Shown in pieces: positions 1 through 12,500 of a stretch of DNA of 64,000 nt; position 1 is the first letter of the stretch, and every line of letters starts with the position of its first letter. The position numbers and the translations under genes are program-made. Below the pieces are notes generated by a model. It was given only the letters and a program-made list of their open reading frames with translations. It was not told the DNA's origin and did not search any database. Origin of the DNA: Wuchereria bancrofti (taxonomy: Eukaryota; Nematoda; Chromadorea; Rhabditida; Onchocercidae); assembly GCA_005281725.1 (NCBI GenBank), contig SSBO01000009.1, positions 12,042,250 to 12,106,249 of the forward strand, read 5' to 3'.

Positions 1-28
1 GAATGAATGAATGAATGAATGAATGAAC
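1..28. repeat. (GAAT)n microsatellite at window edge
   Basis: The window opens with about seven tandem GAAT units and probably continues to the left. It is simple-sequence DNA with no coding sense. Confidence 0.95.
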
Positions 29-288
29 TGTGGCTGTAGATATACTATATAAATATAAAATACAAAATTGAAATAGAAAAAAAAAATTTTCAAAGAAAAA
101 AAAAGCTTTTTTTCTTTTTTTTAAAAGAAATGGAAAGAAAAAAAGAAAAGTAAGCTATTTAATCATTGTTCATTTTTGAATAATAAGTTGTCAGAAATTC
201 AATTTTAGACAAAATCAAATGAGTTTTTTTTTCGTTAACTAGAAAAAACAGATTTGCTGTTTTTTTTTTTCTCACATATATAAAACAC

Positions 289-351
289 TTAATTGAGGAT
301 GGAAGAGTTGTAATTGAAGGAGCAGCTGGAGAGATACGTAAAATTGAATGA
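289..351 (+). CDS. possible last exon of a gene lying mostly left of the window
   Basis: An unusually protein-like stretch ends at a TGA (349-351) and reads LIEDGRVVIEGAAGEIRKIE. It is richer in G and in Gly, Glu, Ala and Arg codons than the surrounding poly-T/poly-A DNA. The frame stays open to the left through a poly-T run to about 227, where an AG (CGTTAACTAG) could serve as an acceptor. I do not recognise the protein. It could be the 3' exon of a plus-strand gene beginning outside the window, or a chance open stretch. No complete gene can be drawn. Confidence 0.25.
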   Translation, partial: LIEDGRVVIEGAAGEIRKIE

Positions 352-3300
352 TGAGTACATAACGTTTTTAAATTTCATTTTTATAATTAAACTTTGAATA
401 GTAATAGAAAAAAATTTAATTACCTAATGTTCAAAAGCATTAGAAATCTTTTATTTTATTGATGATGACGTTAAGTACGAGAGTGTTATTTACTCAATCA
501 AATGCATACCAATTTTCAATTGCTCTTATTATTACGCCAACCACTAACAAATAAACATTCTCTCAGTTTAAACTTGTGACTACGAAATGTTTCCATGGTT
601 AATTAATTTTAATGTTATCAATATCTAGGGTAATGTATTTAATGAATAAATGGGGATTAAAACAGGTATTGATCATTTGACATTGGTATTGCTAATTTAA
701 AAAAAGTGAACTTAAATTTTTATCTATCGCTATACCCCAAAGTCAATATCAATGTAATCTGCATTCGGCAGCAAAATAGATATTAATTTCAGATTATTGA
801 ATTTTGCTTTCAGGATGTCGCTACATTTCAGCACATCAACATTTCACTACTAATACACATTAATTAACATTAGTTAGTAAATAAAACATTCCGCCTACCT
901 CCTCATTTGCATTAAAATTGAATGATAAAAAAAATTTTGCTGGTAAAGAAAATATATTACTGCTGATTAAACATAATTCTAAAATTTAATTCAATTCCCA
1001 CAAACATAATAAAATCATGAAAGAGTGTTGAATGCTAAATGAAATACTATATAGTAAATGAAGAGTGGAAAATGAGCAGAGGCGGATGCGAGTATATAAA
1101 AACAATGAAGTGAAAATAAGCAACAAAGAAAATTAGAGAAGTTGATGAAGTAAGCAAGAATGAATGAGGTTGGCTGATTTAACTTCAATTACGATATTAC
1201 TTCCATTTCAAATCAATGAATAGCAAACTTATAGATTTTTTTTTTTAAAATTATACATTTAGTCTAAATCTGCCAATTTTTTTTTGGGCGAACGATTAGT
1301 GTAATAGCTTTTAAGGTAGGAATCAGTTAACTTTAGATTATAATCAAATTTCCGGATTGAATGTAATGGAATGATGAATGATTGAGAAGAAATTATGTTC
1401 CATTTCATTAAATAAATAAGCATTTGTAAGCAAGCAAATATAACTTATAATATTTTCCTATTTACCATCCATTTACGATTTGTTCCCATTTCCGATAAGA
1501 ATTTTCTCACTGAACTTTAATTATTCCAAATATCTAATTTGTCGTAGCATTATGATATAATATATTGATATGCAAATAGAAATATTATGGTTATTCATAA
1601 GTTTCAATAAACTTATTTAGTTATTTTATTAATTTTATCGCTGATTAATTATAAAGCTATTCATTTCATCTAATTTTCTATTTCTTCTCATTACACATAT
1701 TTTTTTATTTATTTGTGCATTAATTGATGTAATCATTACAAATATTACACATCCAACCTCCTCGTATTTCTTCTTATCACTTAAAATCAACAGATTATGA
1801 TAATGAATCAAATTTCATACGAATCTTTTTTTTTCTCATTTGTATTTATTCAAACAGTATATTTTAGATTCTTTTAGTTATTTTTTAAATCTTTCTTATT
1901 CAAATTTCCACCACTTACCTTATTGATCATAATGTTTTGTATACATGTTTAGTTATCATTCATAATCTTTCTTCGCATTATTCTACAAATGTAAATCTTT
2001 CCTTGCACCATTTGTTTTATCATTTTTATATTCAAAAGTAATTTTTTTATATTAAAAGAAAATAATTACATTTTTATATTTTAAAATGATTGAGAATGAA
2101 TAAATGTTCATATCTTTGTCGGTGTTTTTCAACTTTCGATTTTATCATCATTTAATTGAAACAGCATTGCTATGCTTATACCACTTTTTTCATCTGAACT
2201 TTAGAATTACTTCTAACTAAAAGATAAAGAACAAAGCATTAAATTTTTCGCAAGATTTATCCATTTCAACACAAACAACTATTTGGACAATCAATTTAAT
2301 AACGATTATCACTTCTTAATTAATAATCATAATAATAATGGTAATAATAACAAATAAGTAAATAAATAAATAATACTGATAATAATAATAAATAATAATT
2401 ATCTAACAGTGCAAAGTTTCTTCAAATGGCGATAAAGGATTGTTATTTATCGCCAATGAAGAGATTTGCACTGTTAGATGAAACTAAAATATCATTTCCA
2501 TTAAGTTAATTATTCTTCCATATCATCAGTGTCCTTTTTTCCATTTTCATTTACAGTAAACGATTGGAATTGATCCATTTAATTGGCAAAATTTCTGAAA
2601 TAATATCGATTGCTTCTTAATTAATAATAATTGTGCATACTACTAGTGCAACAACGATTTCACACGGTTTTATTGAAAGAAATTCGAGTGTATATTTAAA
2701 TAACAATTGTCACATTTTCGTTTTTTTTCTTTTCGTTTCAATTACAATTGCTCATGTCACCAATTAAATCACCGATACCTTTTCAGCTATATCGTTGAAC
2801 TTAGTCTTTTGCACTTTCTCCTAGAAATAGAAAGTTTCTTGAATAAATCAAGAAAACTTATGGTCAAAATAAATTAATAAAATTCAAAAGGAAGCACTAA
2901 TGTCAATGATAACAACTGTGAATGAAATGAAAACTCTGAAATTTTACTTCTTTTCCAAATAAGCTTCCTCATCCATATTTCTCATTTCATCTTTTCACAC
3001 AGTTAGTATTTTCATTTTTTGCTACTTTCAATTTTCATCAGCTATCGATATTTTTGAGAATGCAAATTTTTGATGCGGAAAATGCTCAGACATTTAATTA
3101 ATTAATGAATATCTCATCGGATTTTCACCCTTCTAATTAAGATTGCTTTGTCAATTAGTTTTCATTTTCTTCTTTTTCAGATTTATTTTAAGCATATTTT
3201 TGGTAAGACCAGTAGTGAAATATTTCTGTAATACTCTTCTTTTATAACATCTTTCTATTTTTTTTTTCTTTTTTGAAAAGGAAAACTTAAAAAATTATAA

Positions 3301-3995
3301 GCACTGAGCAAGAATATAGAAAGATGACATTCCTTATCATTTAGGGGAGCGACAAAAAAAAGGAAATAAGTGATAAAAATTTGGAATACCAATTTAAAAT
3401 GTTCGAAAAAAGACTCATTTGAAAAGACTAAATGATTTTATTATTGTTTTTGAGAAAGTAACAAGCTTCATTGATCGCTTAAAATCCATGCAACTAAAAA
3501 ATAAAATGCAAAAGTAGGTTGGTGAGTGTATTTTTGAAATTTAACTTATATTTAAAAGTGGAAAAATTAGAAACATAATTTGTTATTATTTTGCTACTGT
3601 CTTTGTGCTATCAATTGATAACAAAAAGTTTTACATTTATTTTTGCCACTATAAGGAAAGGTTTGTCTTTTGATGTATATATAATTTATTTATTGTTGTT
3701 GAAATATATTATTTTTGGCAGACTATCAAAGATTAAAATAATAAGTTTTGAAAAATAATTCATGATATCATATTCACGATGAAAATTTTCAAATATTTGA
3801 ACAAAATCATTTTTAATCTTTAAATAATTCACATTCATATGACTCTTTTTCTTCATAGTAAAAAAAAGACTGATGTAAAAAATTAATTTAATTTGAGTTA
3901 AATTAAATTGAACTTAAGTGATCGTTCTTGCAAAGTCGTTTTAAAAAGATATTGGAAACACTTCATAAGATTTAAATTTTAATATTTGAAAGTTT
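352..3995. other. gene-poor AT-rich region
   Basis: About 3.6 kb with frequent stops in all frames, many A and T homopolymers and short ATA/AAT runs (2330-2400). Apart from the hairpin at 2401-2479 I see no exon-like segment on either strand. The last part is presumably the promoter region of the atlastin gene at 4012. Confidence 0.7.
2401..2479. ncRNA. 79-nt near-perfect hairpin, candidate microRNA precursor
   Basis: The left arm starts ATCTAACAGTGCAAA and the right arm ends TTTGCACTGTTAGAT. Inside, TGGCGATAAA (about 2427-2436) pairs with TTTATCGCCA (about 2446-2455) around a loop of roughly 9 nt (GGATTGTTA). The stem is about 34 bp with two or three small bulges, which is the length and texture of an animal primary microRNA stem. 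Pairing stops abruptly at both ends, where the flanks are AT-rich. The strand cannot be decided from symmetry. I do not recognise the arms as a known microRNA family. The alternative is a short palindromic transposon remnant; no target-site duplication is evident and no second copy lies in this window. Confidence 0.5.
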
Positions 3996-4011
3996 CAGAT
4001 TTGCCGATGTA

Positions 4012-5916
4012 ATGTCATTCGATTTAACGGCACCGTTTCAAGCCGGATTTAGCACCCGTGACCAGATAGAACACCGCCATAAAGTCCATCCTGTGCAAAT
4101 AATTGCTCCTCTTTCATCTCAACCTAATCGTTATAAATTTTTGGAGAATTCACTTACTTCTGTGCTTGGACATTCATCCATTGCTAATAAAAAGATACTT
4201 ATTCATTTATTTATTCAATGAAATTCTAATTTAAAATAAACTAATTTTCTGTAACATTTGAAAAAAAAGTTTACCAAATTTTTATATCCTTAATGCTTCC
4301 AATTTTATTTTTATTATTAGTTTTTTAAGCTATATTAACTTTTTAAATCGAAATTTAATTATGAAATGTTTGTAATTTATTTAATTTTCAGGTAGTAATA
4401 ATTAGTGTAGCAGGTGCATTTCGGAAAGGCAAAAGTTTTCTACTTAATATATTTCTCGATTACTTGTATAGTTTACAAAAATCACAACAGGTAATTTGAA
4501 CTTAAAATTGATTAGTTAAATTTGATAAATTATATCTCTTCTTGACTTAATTTCAATTTTTATCTTTATTCTATTTATTTTTTAAAGAATGATACAACTT
4601 TGGAATGGCTTTTGGATGATTCTCACTTAGGAGGCTTTCATTGGAGATCCGGAATGAAGCGTGACACAGCAGGAATATGGATCTGGGGTGAACCAATAAT
4701 GATTGAAGCAGCAAACGGTGAAACATATGCTGTTGTATTGGTTGGTTGAAATTTTTAATTATTTCAAAGTTTTTTAAAAATGTATTAATTTTACTTCATC
4801 AAAATTTAATTTTCTTTTTCTTATTGGACAATTTTTTTATTTCTAAATTATTTACTAAATCAAATTAAACATGCAGCATACTTCATTATTCTGAATTTCA
4901 CATTTTATTTATTTATTTGTTTATTTATTTATTTTGATTACAGATACATCATTATTGAAATATCTTTTCATATTATAGATGGATACACAGGGTACAGTGG
5001 ATAATGCAACACTACCATATCAAATGTCCAGTACCATCTTCGCATTATCAACTCTGTTTAGTTCGATACAAGTTTATAACATCGTTGAAACAATACTTGA
5101 AGAATCACTTGCAAATTTATCACTATTTGTTGAGTATGGACGATTAGTATTAGATGAAGCTAACAAGTTTAAACCACCTTTTCAGGTTTCAAAATATTTT
5201 GTTTCATCTAATAACAATTCAAAATGATTGATTGCTAATATTCACTTAACATTATAGTAAATTTTATTGTATTTAAAAATTAGCAAGGTTTAAATAATTA
5301 AAGCGTCAATTTTGAAGCATCAAAATTTGGGCAGTCTTTTTTTTTTTTTTTGTTTTTTTGGAATTGTTGATATTATTTGTTAAGCAATCAACAAAAAACT
5401 ACTTTAATTTTTTTATATTTTATCAAAATTTTTTACTTGGAAAGGAAAAAAGACTCAATTTTTAGACAATTGTTTTTGTTGTCCGAGATTATAAATCATC
5501 CGAAGAATGCTCATATGGATTTGAAGGTGGTATGGAATACCTCAAAACAATGCTCCAAACATCATCATCTTATCAGGTTTATTGTATTTTCCAATTCTTT
5601 TCCCTGTGATATTCAAGTAGTTATCATAATTGAAACATTTCTCTTCTTTTACAATATTTGTTAGTTTAGCTGAATATCTTTGAGTTAATTAAAAACTTTT
5701 GAATTTAAAGAAAAAAATTTCACCTGAGTATTAAATTGTAACGATTAAACATTAGACATCATTTTTTGTTTAACTTTTTTCAGTCAAATGAATTGAGGGC
5801 TGTTCGAAGGGAAATCCAAAGTTGTTTCGAACAAACGTTATGTTTCTTATTACCACATCCAGGTCATCGAGTTGCAGATAATGAATCTTTCAGAGGGCTT
5901 GTAAGAGGTCATCTTA

Positions 5917-5951
<35 letters not shown>

Positions 5952-7369
5952 ATCGAATCGAATCGAATCGAATTGATAAAACATTCAAAATTAATTATTT
6001 CACGAAAGAAAAAGTAATGAATTAAAATTCTGTAGGAAAAAAGTAGGGAAAATTGAACAAATTAAAGAATAATCATAAAATCACTTCCAGATATAAAACC
6101 GTTATTTAAAGAGGAGGTGAAAAAAATGACTGCTCATCTTTTGAATCCACAAGCATTGCAACCAAAAATCGTAAACGGAAAAACGGTGACATGCAGGAAA
6201 ATCACGGATATGTTCAGGGTTTATTTTCCTTTTATTTTCTTTTACAAAACTTTGTTTTTACATAGAGAAATATAAAGTTACAATTGGTCAAAAAAATAGT
6301 GAAAGATAAAAGCCGGATAAAATGGAATGAAATAATATCTGGAAATTGCTGGAAATTTTTTAGGAGTTTGCCAAGACATTCGACAGTTGTGTGATACCGG
6401 AACCACAAATGATCTTAGATACAAATGCCCAGTTAATATATTTGGAAGCAGCAAGTGAAGCAAAAATAGCATATATCCGTGGAATGGATCGGGTAATAAT
6501 CATAATTCCTAAATTTCATGTGAAATTTCAAAACAATTTACTGTAACAGCAATTCTGAGCTAAAGTATTTAAGTTATTTTCAAAACGATCTTTGCTGTAT
6601 GGTTGTTATTCGTCTTATCTTTTAGTATAAAATCATCAATAGCTATAAAAATTTATTCAAATTTAAAAGATGCTTTCTTTTCTAAAATAATTGAAAATAT
6701 TTCAGATTTGTTTAAAATCAGGAATGTTACCGGAAAAACGACTCCATGAAGCACACATTAAATATGGTATTATAGCTTTGAATATTTTCGAAAAATATCC
6801 AAAAATGGGAAGCAGCGAAGTTCGATCCAGGAATCTCTCAGCGCTACAACAAAATCTAAATGTAAAGAATATTTCCAAAAAAGCAAAAATTAGGAAAATT
6901 TCAAACAGAGCAGATGATTTTATCGTTGTGTTTGAACTTTCAATCGTTTGTTGTATTATTTTACAAAGTTTAAGAATAAATTTTGCATTATTTCAATGTT
7001 ATTGCAGAGCGAATTGGAGAAGTACAAACGATTGAACAAGGAGAAACGTGTGACAAGTTGTGTGTCACGTATGATCGCATGTGGTGATTCCGTATTTTTC
7101 GGTACTATCTTTTAAATTCTTCATCTGCATTTATGATTATTTCTACAATCCTAAAATTTTTTTTTTTTTTTTTTTAAATAGGTATGGGTCTTGGATCAGC
7201 TGCATCAGCAGCTATTGGTGGAGCAGTATTAACGTTACAAGCCGGAATGGTAAGTGCTGGTGTGATTGCTATACCGGTTTCACTTACAGCTTTGCTAGCA
7301 ATTTGGGCTTATGTTTATTATAAGCCTAAAATTCGCTCATGTCTTCGTCATAACTGTCACAGCGTTTAA
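4012..7369 (+). CDS. atlastin-family dynamin-like GTPase (11 exons)
   Basis: ER membrane-fusion GTPase. Exons: 4012-4194, 4392-4490, 4588-4740, 4979-5185, 5466-5576, 5784-5907, 6091-6218, 6364-6492, 6706-6861, 7008-7101, 7182-7369; 523 residues. The P-loop GAFRKGKS is at 69-76. The switch I segment is KRDTAG around 118-123; most atlastins have two Thr here (RETTG) and this one has Thr-Ala. G3 is DTQG at 147-150 and the guanine-specificity RD is at 221-222 (FVVRDY). A helical middle domain follows, then two adjacent hydrophobic segments (about 458-480 and 485-508) forming the membrane hairpin, and a short basic tail. An acceptor TTTCAG ends at 3998, 14 bases before the ATG, consistent with trans-splicing. 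All junctions are phase-consistent, but intron 1 lacks a GT donor (see findings). The sequence is divergent, so it could be a second atlastin paralogue rather than the main atln-1 orthologue. Confidence 0.9.
5917..5972. repeat. compound (TAAA)n-(AATCG)n microsatellite
   Basis: It lies within intron 6 of the atlastin gene, 9 bases after the donor. About nine TAAA units switch directly into about four AATCG units. Confidence 0.9.
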
Positions 7370-8191
7370 TTATTTCACTCTATCAATGTTTTGAGATTTC
7401 AATTGTTAATATTGCTAATTAGAATTATTAACACCAATTATCATCTGTTATTGATATGAACAAGTCGAATTCATTCCTAAATAGGTATTATCATGTTGAT
7501 TATAAGAAATTTAACATTTTTGTCATTTATGTCATGCTCCATTTTCATCAAACCATCATCCACAGTGTTCCAGAAGTTTCTGATAGGTTTTACAAGAAGA
7601 AAGCTTCAACACTTATCTCAAGTTGGAACATATCCCTTTAAAACACATTTGCAAATCCTTCAATTCATTCAATTACATATTTGTCATCACAATCAATCGA
7701 CTGCAACTCTTACAACCTTAAGCACTTTCAACAAGCAATTATTCTTTCTGTAATTGAAGGAAGCTTACCGATTCCAAACTTTCCTATCATATTGTCTTTC
7801 ATATTGTACTCTTCTGTGCCTTTCAAATGTTCACACCATTTACAGTAATCCTGTTTGTCTGTTTACTTTGCATAATTCATTAATTCTCGATAAATTTAAT
7901 CGAAGTTTTGTCCCTAATTTCGCAGCAGCATGCATTTCCCATAGCAGATATTGAATTAAAAAAGTGTTATCAAATGTTAGCCATGTTTGAAACCAATTAT
8001 TTCAATTAATTTGATTTTCTTTCTTCTTTCACTATTCATTTCTTATCTGTTTGTTTGCAGTAATATCAGTTAACAATTCCATCAATTATGGTTTATAAAT
8101 TTTCTGTAACCTCAGTTTTTCTAAACACTCCCGCAAAATTCTCCTTCTTCTCTTTTCATTTTTCGCATATCATACCATTATTTTTTGTTGC

Positions 8192-8197
8192 AATAAA
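8192..8197 (+). terminator. candidate polyadenylation signal AATAAA (atlastin)
   Basis: This is the first canonical AATAAA I see downstream of the atlastin stop, about 820 bases away. Nearer variants could be used instead. Confidence 0.3.
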
Positions 8198-8514
8198 CTG
8201 GAATTAAAAACAATTTCCATCTTTTCCATTTCAAAAAACAAGGATGATGATAAGATGATAACACAAATTTTGCCCGTTCTATTATCAGTAAATATATAAA
8301 AATTCCAGATATGTTCCTTGTATTATGGCTAAACATTACCAAAAACACAAAATACGAAAATGAATTAGTAAACGTATGTAAAAATTAAAGAAAAATGAAT
8401 GGTACATTATTGTATATACAACCAACTGCTTGTATAAGGCATTAAAATTTCATGAAAATGAATATACCTTTTTCGTTTTTTTTTTTTCCTTTATTAAAAA
8501 TGTAACATGCTGAA

Positions 8515-8625
8515 GTGTAGCACTACTGTAACGTTGCACAGTACTACTGTAACGTGCAACGCGCACTACTATTGCTACGTACACCACTACAGTAACACAC
8601 GATGTTACTGTACTGTGATGATTTG
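8515..8625. repeat. cluster of interleaved inverted and direct repeats
   Basis: The motif CACTACTGTAACG and close variants recur several times. GTTGCAC and GTGCAAC form one inverted pair, and TACAGTAACA pairs perfectly with TGTTACTGTA across a 5-base spacer. Base composition is clearly less AT-rich than the neighbouring DNA. It could fold into a multi-stem structure; its nature is unknown. Confidence 0.6.
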
Positions 8626-9003
8626 TAGTACTAACCCTTTGTCTAATTTTGTTTCAATGATAAAAAATCAAAAGAAAATTAACTTCTCCGCCAACTGGCT
8701 TCTTTCTCCCCCTTTTTCATACTCCGAAATTTTAATAGTGCGATATTTTCAATGGAAAAATTTCTGATAAACTTAAGAAAATGATAAGTTAGTTACAAAT
8801 AAAGTAGTTTGGGCAGTTACTTTAATCTGTGTTACATTTTAAAAATATGACGTTATCTTTTAATCTTCTAAAAAGAGCTTTAACATGTTTTCGCATTTCA
8901 GTTTAGTTTCTCAAGATTTTCTAACCACCACAAGAGTTCCCTCTTATATTATCTTTTTTTTTTCTTTTAAAAAAAATTAAGACAAGCAAGATATTATAAC
9001 GCC

Positions 9004-9035
<32 letters not shown>

Positions 9036-9550
9036 GCAGAAGAGAGAAAAAACAGAAAAGGTAAATGCGTCAGAAAATATTTTTATAATCTTTTCATTTT
9101 TAAGTTTACCCGAGAAAAAAATTTCGTTTTTTTTGGATGATAGCAAAAAACATTTGGTACATAAAATGTGACAATCAATCAACAATAATTGTTGAGAAAA
9201 TTTTTGTGATAAACAAATAAGCACCATTGGAAACAGAAAAAAGAAACGAGAAAAATTACAGTATAAAAGAAAAAGTAGTGAAAAAAAAGGACATGAAAAA
9301 TATTGAAAATTTCAACAAAGTAGTATCCATGACAAAAAACTGAGAAAATTTCTGAAATGTTTAATTTTTCATCTAAATTCAAACGTTTGAAGGTAAAATA
9401 AGTACAATTCACATCATATTTTATGAATTCATACTTAATTTAAAAATAAAAGAGGATGCTACTAAAATGAATTATAATTTTGATAGAAGAAAAAGAAAAA
9501 ACGATAAAACCTAGCAAAAGAAGGGGAAAAAAAATTAGAGAATGCCCTGA

Positions 9551-12500
9551 TCACTGAAATATTGCCCCGTCTTGCCTTGTATCGTTAACTTGATTTTCCA
9601 GTAAACAATGCCAATCATTTCTTCGTTGTGGATCTTCATCTAGCGAACTTTCATATGGTGGTGGAGCTGGAATTTCGAAAAATACAAATAAACAAATGGG
9701 ATGATTTGAAAATAATAAACTTGAAAAAAAGGAATGCAGTCAAAATAGACCAAAATGATATTTTGAAACTTTTAAAACTGGTAAATGATAAAGTAATTTT
9801 GACAACACCATATAGCAATAAACAATAAAAATAAACATTTTATTCACTATTGCTTCAAGTATTTGGTTTGTAATTTGAGTGAAATAAACTTTGAATGAGA
9901 ATAAAAAATATTGGCAATTTTGCAATGTACTGGTCAAAATGGAAGATTTGATATTTTCAAGTTTCATATCTGTTTTCCGGATAAGCGATACAAATCGTTT
10001 GTTTCCAGCGACAACCGAAACATTATTCAAAAGCATTTTACTTTTTGCTAAAATCTTTTCTTTTTTTTAGTTTAAAGACTTCAATTTGACTTTCTGCCTA
10101 TATTTTACTTCAAATTTCTCAAGGTTAACAATAATAGATAAACTTCTTTAAGTGTTCAGTTAATAAGAAACGGACGATAATCATCAAATCTTATGCTCAA
10201 AATTAATGACTGTTAGTGCTCTAACTATGATACTAAATCTTTATGCTTAACTAATAAAAATCCTTCATCGATGGTAAACTTTTAATATTTAAAATACGAA
10301 ATGAAATCATGAATTATGATCATGTATGAAAAATAGATTTTAATTAATCTATTTCAGTTAAATCAAAATTCAACTAAACTTTTTTTTTTTTAAGGAAATA
10401 GTTAATCTTATTATCTGACAATCACGACTTACAGGAATTAAAATTTTATAAAGCGTGTAATTTCTGCAAATTAAAAGAGATGATCCAATTCAAAAGACTG
10501 TAAAAATTTATCATCTGATTACAACAAAAATTCGCAGTTTAACAATTACCGTAGTTTAACATTATCTAAGCATTCATTCATTTTTTAGTTACATTAAAAA
10601 GTAGCAGTTCCTATGCTCATTTTCAAAGTAATAATTTATGATTTTAGTGTGAATATTAAATTTAGATTCATAAAGAGATAGTCTGAAAGGATTGCCTATC
10701 TTCTAAACTTTAAAACTTCTCCTTTCTGTGAAAGCAATTTTAATTATATTAAAAAGTTCAGAAAAATAATTTGAGAATAAGATAAATGGTGATATTAAAT
10801 GTGATATGGCATAATATTCTAAATCATTGTTGTGATAATAAAACCAATATAGCTAGGACTATTTAGTCAATCAACAGAGCGCTTTTTGCAGCGGTGGAGT
10901 TAATTAGATGACCTTTGTGTGGACAGTTAAAAGATGTTTGTATTTTGGCCGTTAAATCAATTGCGCATTTGTCAATCATTTATTCATGATCAGTCTTTTA
11001 AAAGAGACAACAAATTATTTACTTGCCTATCACTCATCCTCTACATATTTACAAGACTAGGCAATATTTGATCATTGTCACTTTGACATTTTGTTGAGAT
11101 ATTCAAATGACAATGATTAGGTACTGTCGATAAGTTAGACGGATTTTATTACATTGTGAGAGAATAAAAAGTTAAAATATATCTGATATCCATTCATTAC
11201 TTATATTATTTCAATACTTTCATTACAGTTTCTTGGACTTTTGAATTAAGATTTCGTAGCTCTATACAATGGATTAATGGAATTCATTGTTTATTGTAAA
11301 AGAATTAAGTGTTCCGGAAATTGAATAAGTGTGTTACAGGAAAGTGTGGATGCTTCTTTCAACCATCCTACAATCCCAAGAGAGGAAAACGAAGTCGGAA
11401 TTTCATTCTGTTACTGCGAATTTCATTATTTATGCAGTGGCAATCACGAACCATTTATCTGGAAATGTCTTCGAAAGAATATTCAATTTATGGCACGCCG
11501 GAAAAAGGAGAAGGAGGAGACAGAGTAGTTGGATTGACAGCAGATTTTTCCTGTTAACCTCCCTAGAGATCTCCAACCTTCCCTCCCTTTTCCATCCTTT
11601 GACATTTTCTTTTCCCACTTAAATAGTGAAACTAAAACATCCTTTGTTAAGTGTAATTTGATCAAATTATTTCCATTGCATTCATTTATTAGAAGATGTG
11701 TTTTTTGTTTCTATCTTTTCCCTGAAGAATGATGTTCAAACTGAAAACAAAATAGGATTCAACTTTTCAGCTCTAAATTTATATTCCATTCTTATATCAT
11801 TTCCGTCCTATCGGACTGCAAGAATTTTTCATTCTTAATCAATTCTGAATCAATCCCATTCATTCAATTCTCATATTTCTTCAAGCAAAGACAATGTTCA
11901 CAAGTTGTGAGTCGGAATAGGCGGCTTTCATGACTAATGTGTCCACATCTATAATTGACCAAGCCGCATATCCCTTTTTAAAAGCTTCATCATGCAAAGG
12001 TTTAATTCAGCAAACTGAGGCCAAAGCTCAAAGCCTATAAATCACAAATATACACTAACATAGGCTCCTACTTCATTACAGTTAGCCGACAATGAAAATA
12101 TGAAAATTTCGAATTTTATTCAATAAAGCTTGAAAAAAAAATTCGCTTCTTTTTAAAACTGCTGAAGAGATTGAAATTCATAACAGTTGGCTTAAGTTAA
12201 TTTAGAAGATAGAATGTATGCAAAGTGGTAGATAGAAACATGAATGTCGAATTTGATTTTTAATTCTACCAACTTTTCTCAGTGACCCGGTGTTTATTCT
12301 AACTGTCACGGAAGGAAAAATGGCTAACCGAACAGCTAAGGTTGTCTTACGTTAAAGTAATGTAAGGACGAATGCTTTAATTGTATTTCATAATTCAGCA
12401 ATAAGTTGAATTAATTAGCAGTCAGAAAGCTAACTTTTGATTTCAAAATTAAACAGTTACGACTGACACAAAATCTAACTAAAAGTAAAGTTTAATCTTA

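Larger units (their letters stand above)
7370..9550. other. intergenic / 3' flanks of two convergent genes
   Basis: This segment separates the atlastin stop (7369) from the Shisa-like stop (9551), which face each other. It is AT-rich. Short open frames around 7456-7954 have no recognisable protein content and are probably 3' UTR or spacer. A poly-A run lies at 9004-9034. The only structured piece is the inverted-repeat cluster at 8515-8625. Confidence 0.6.
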
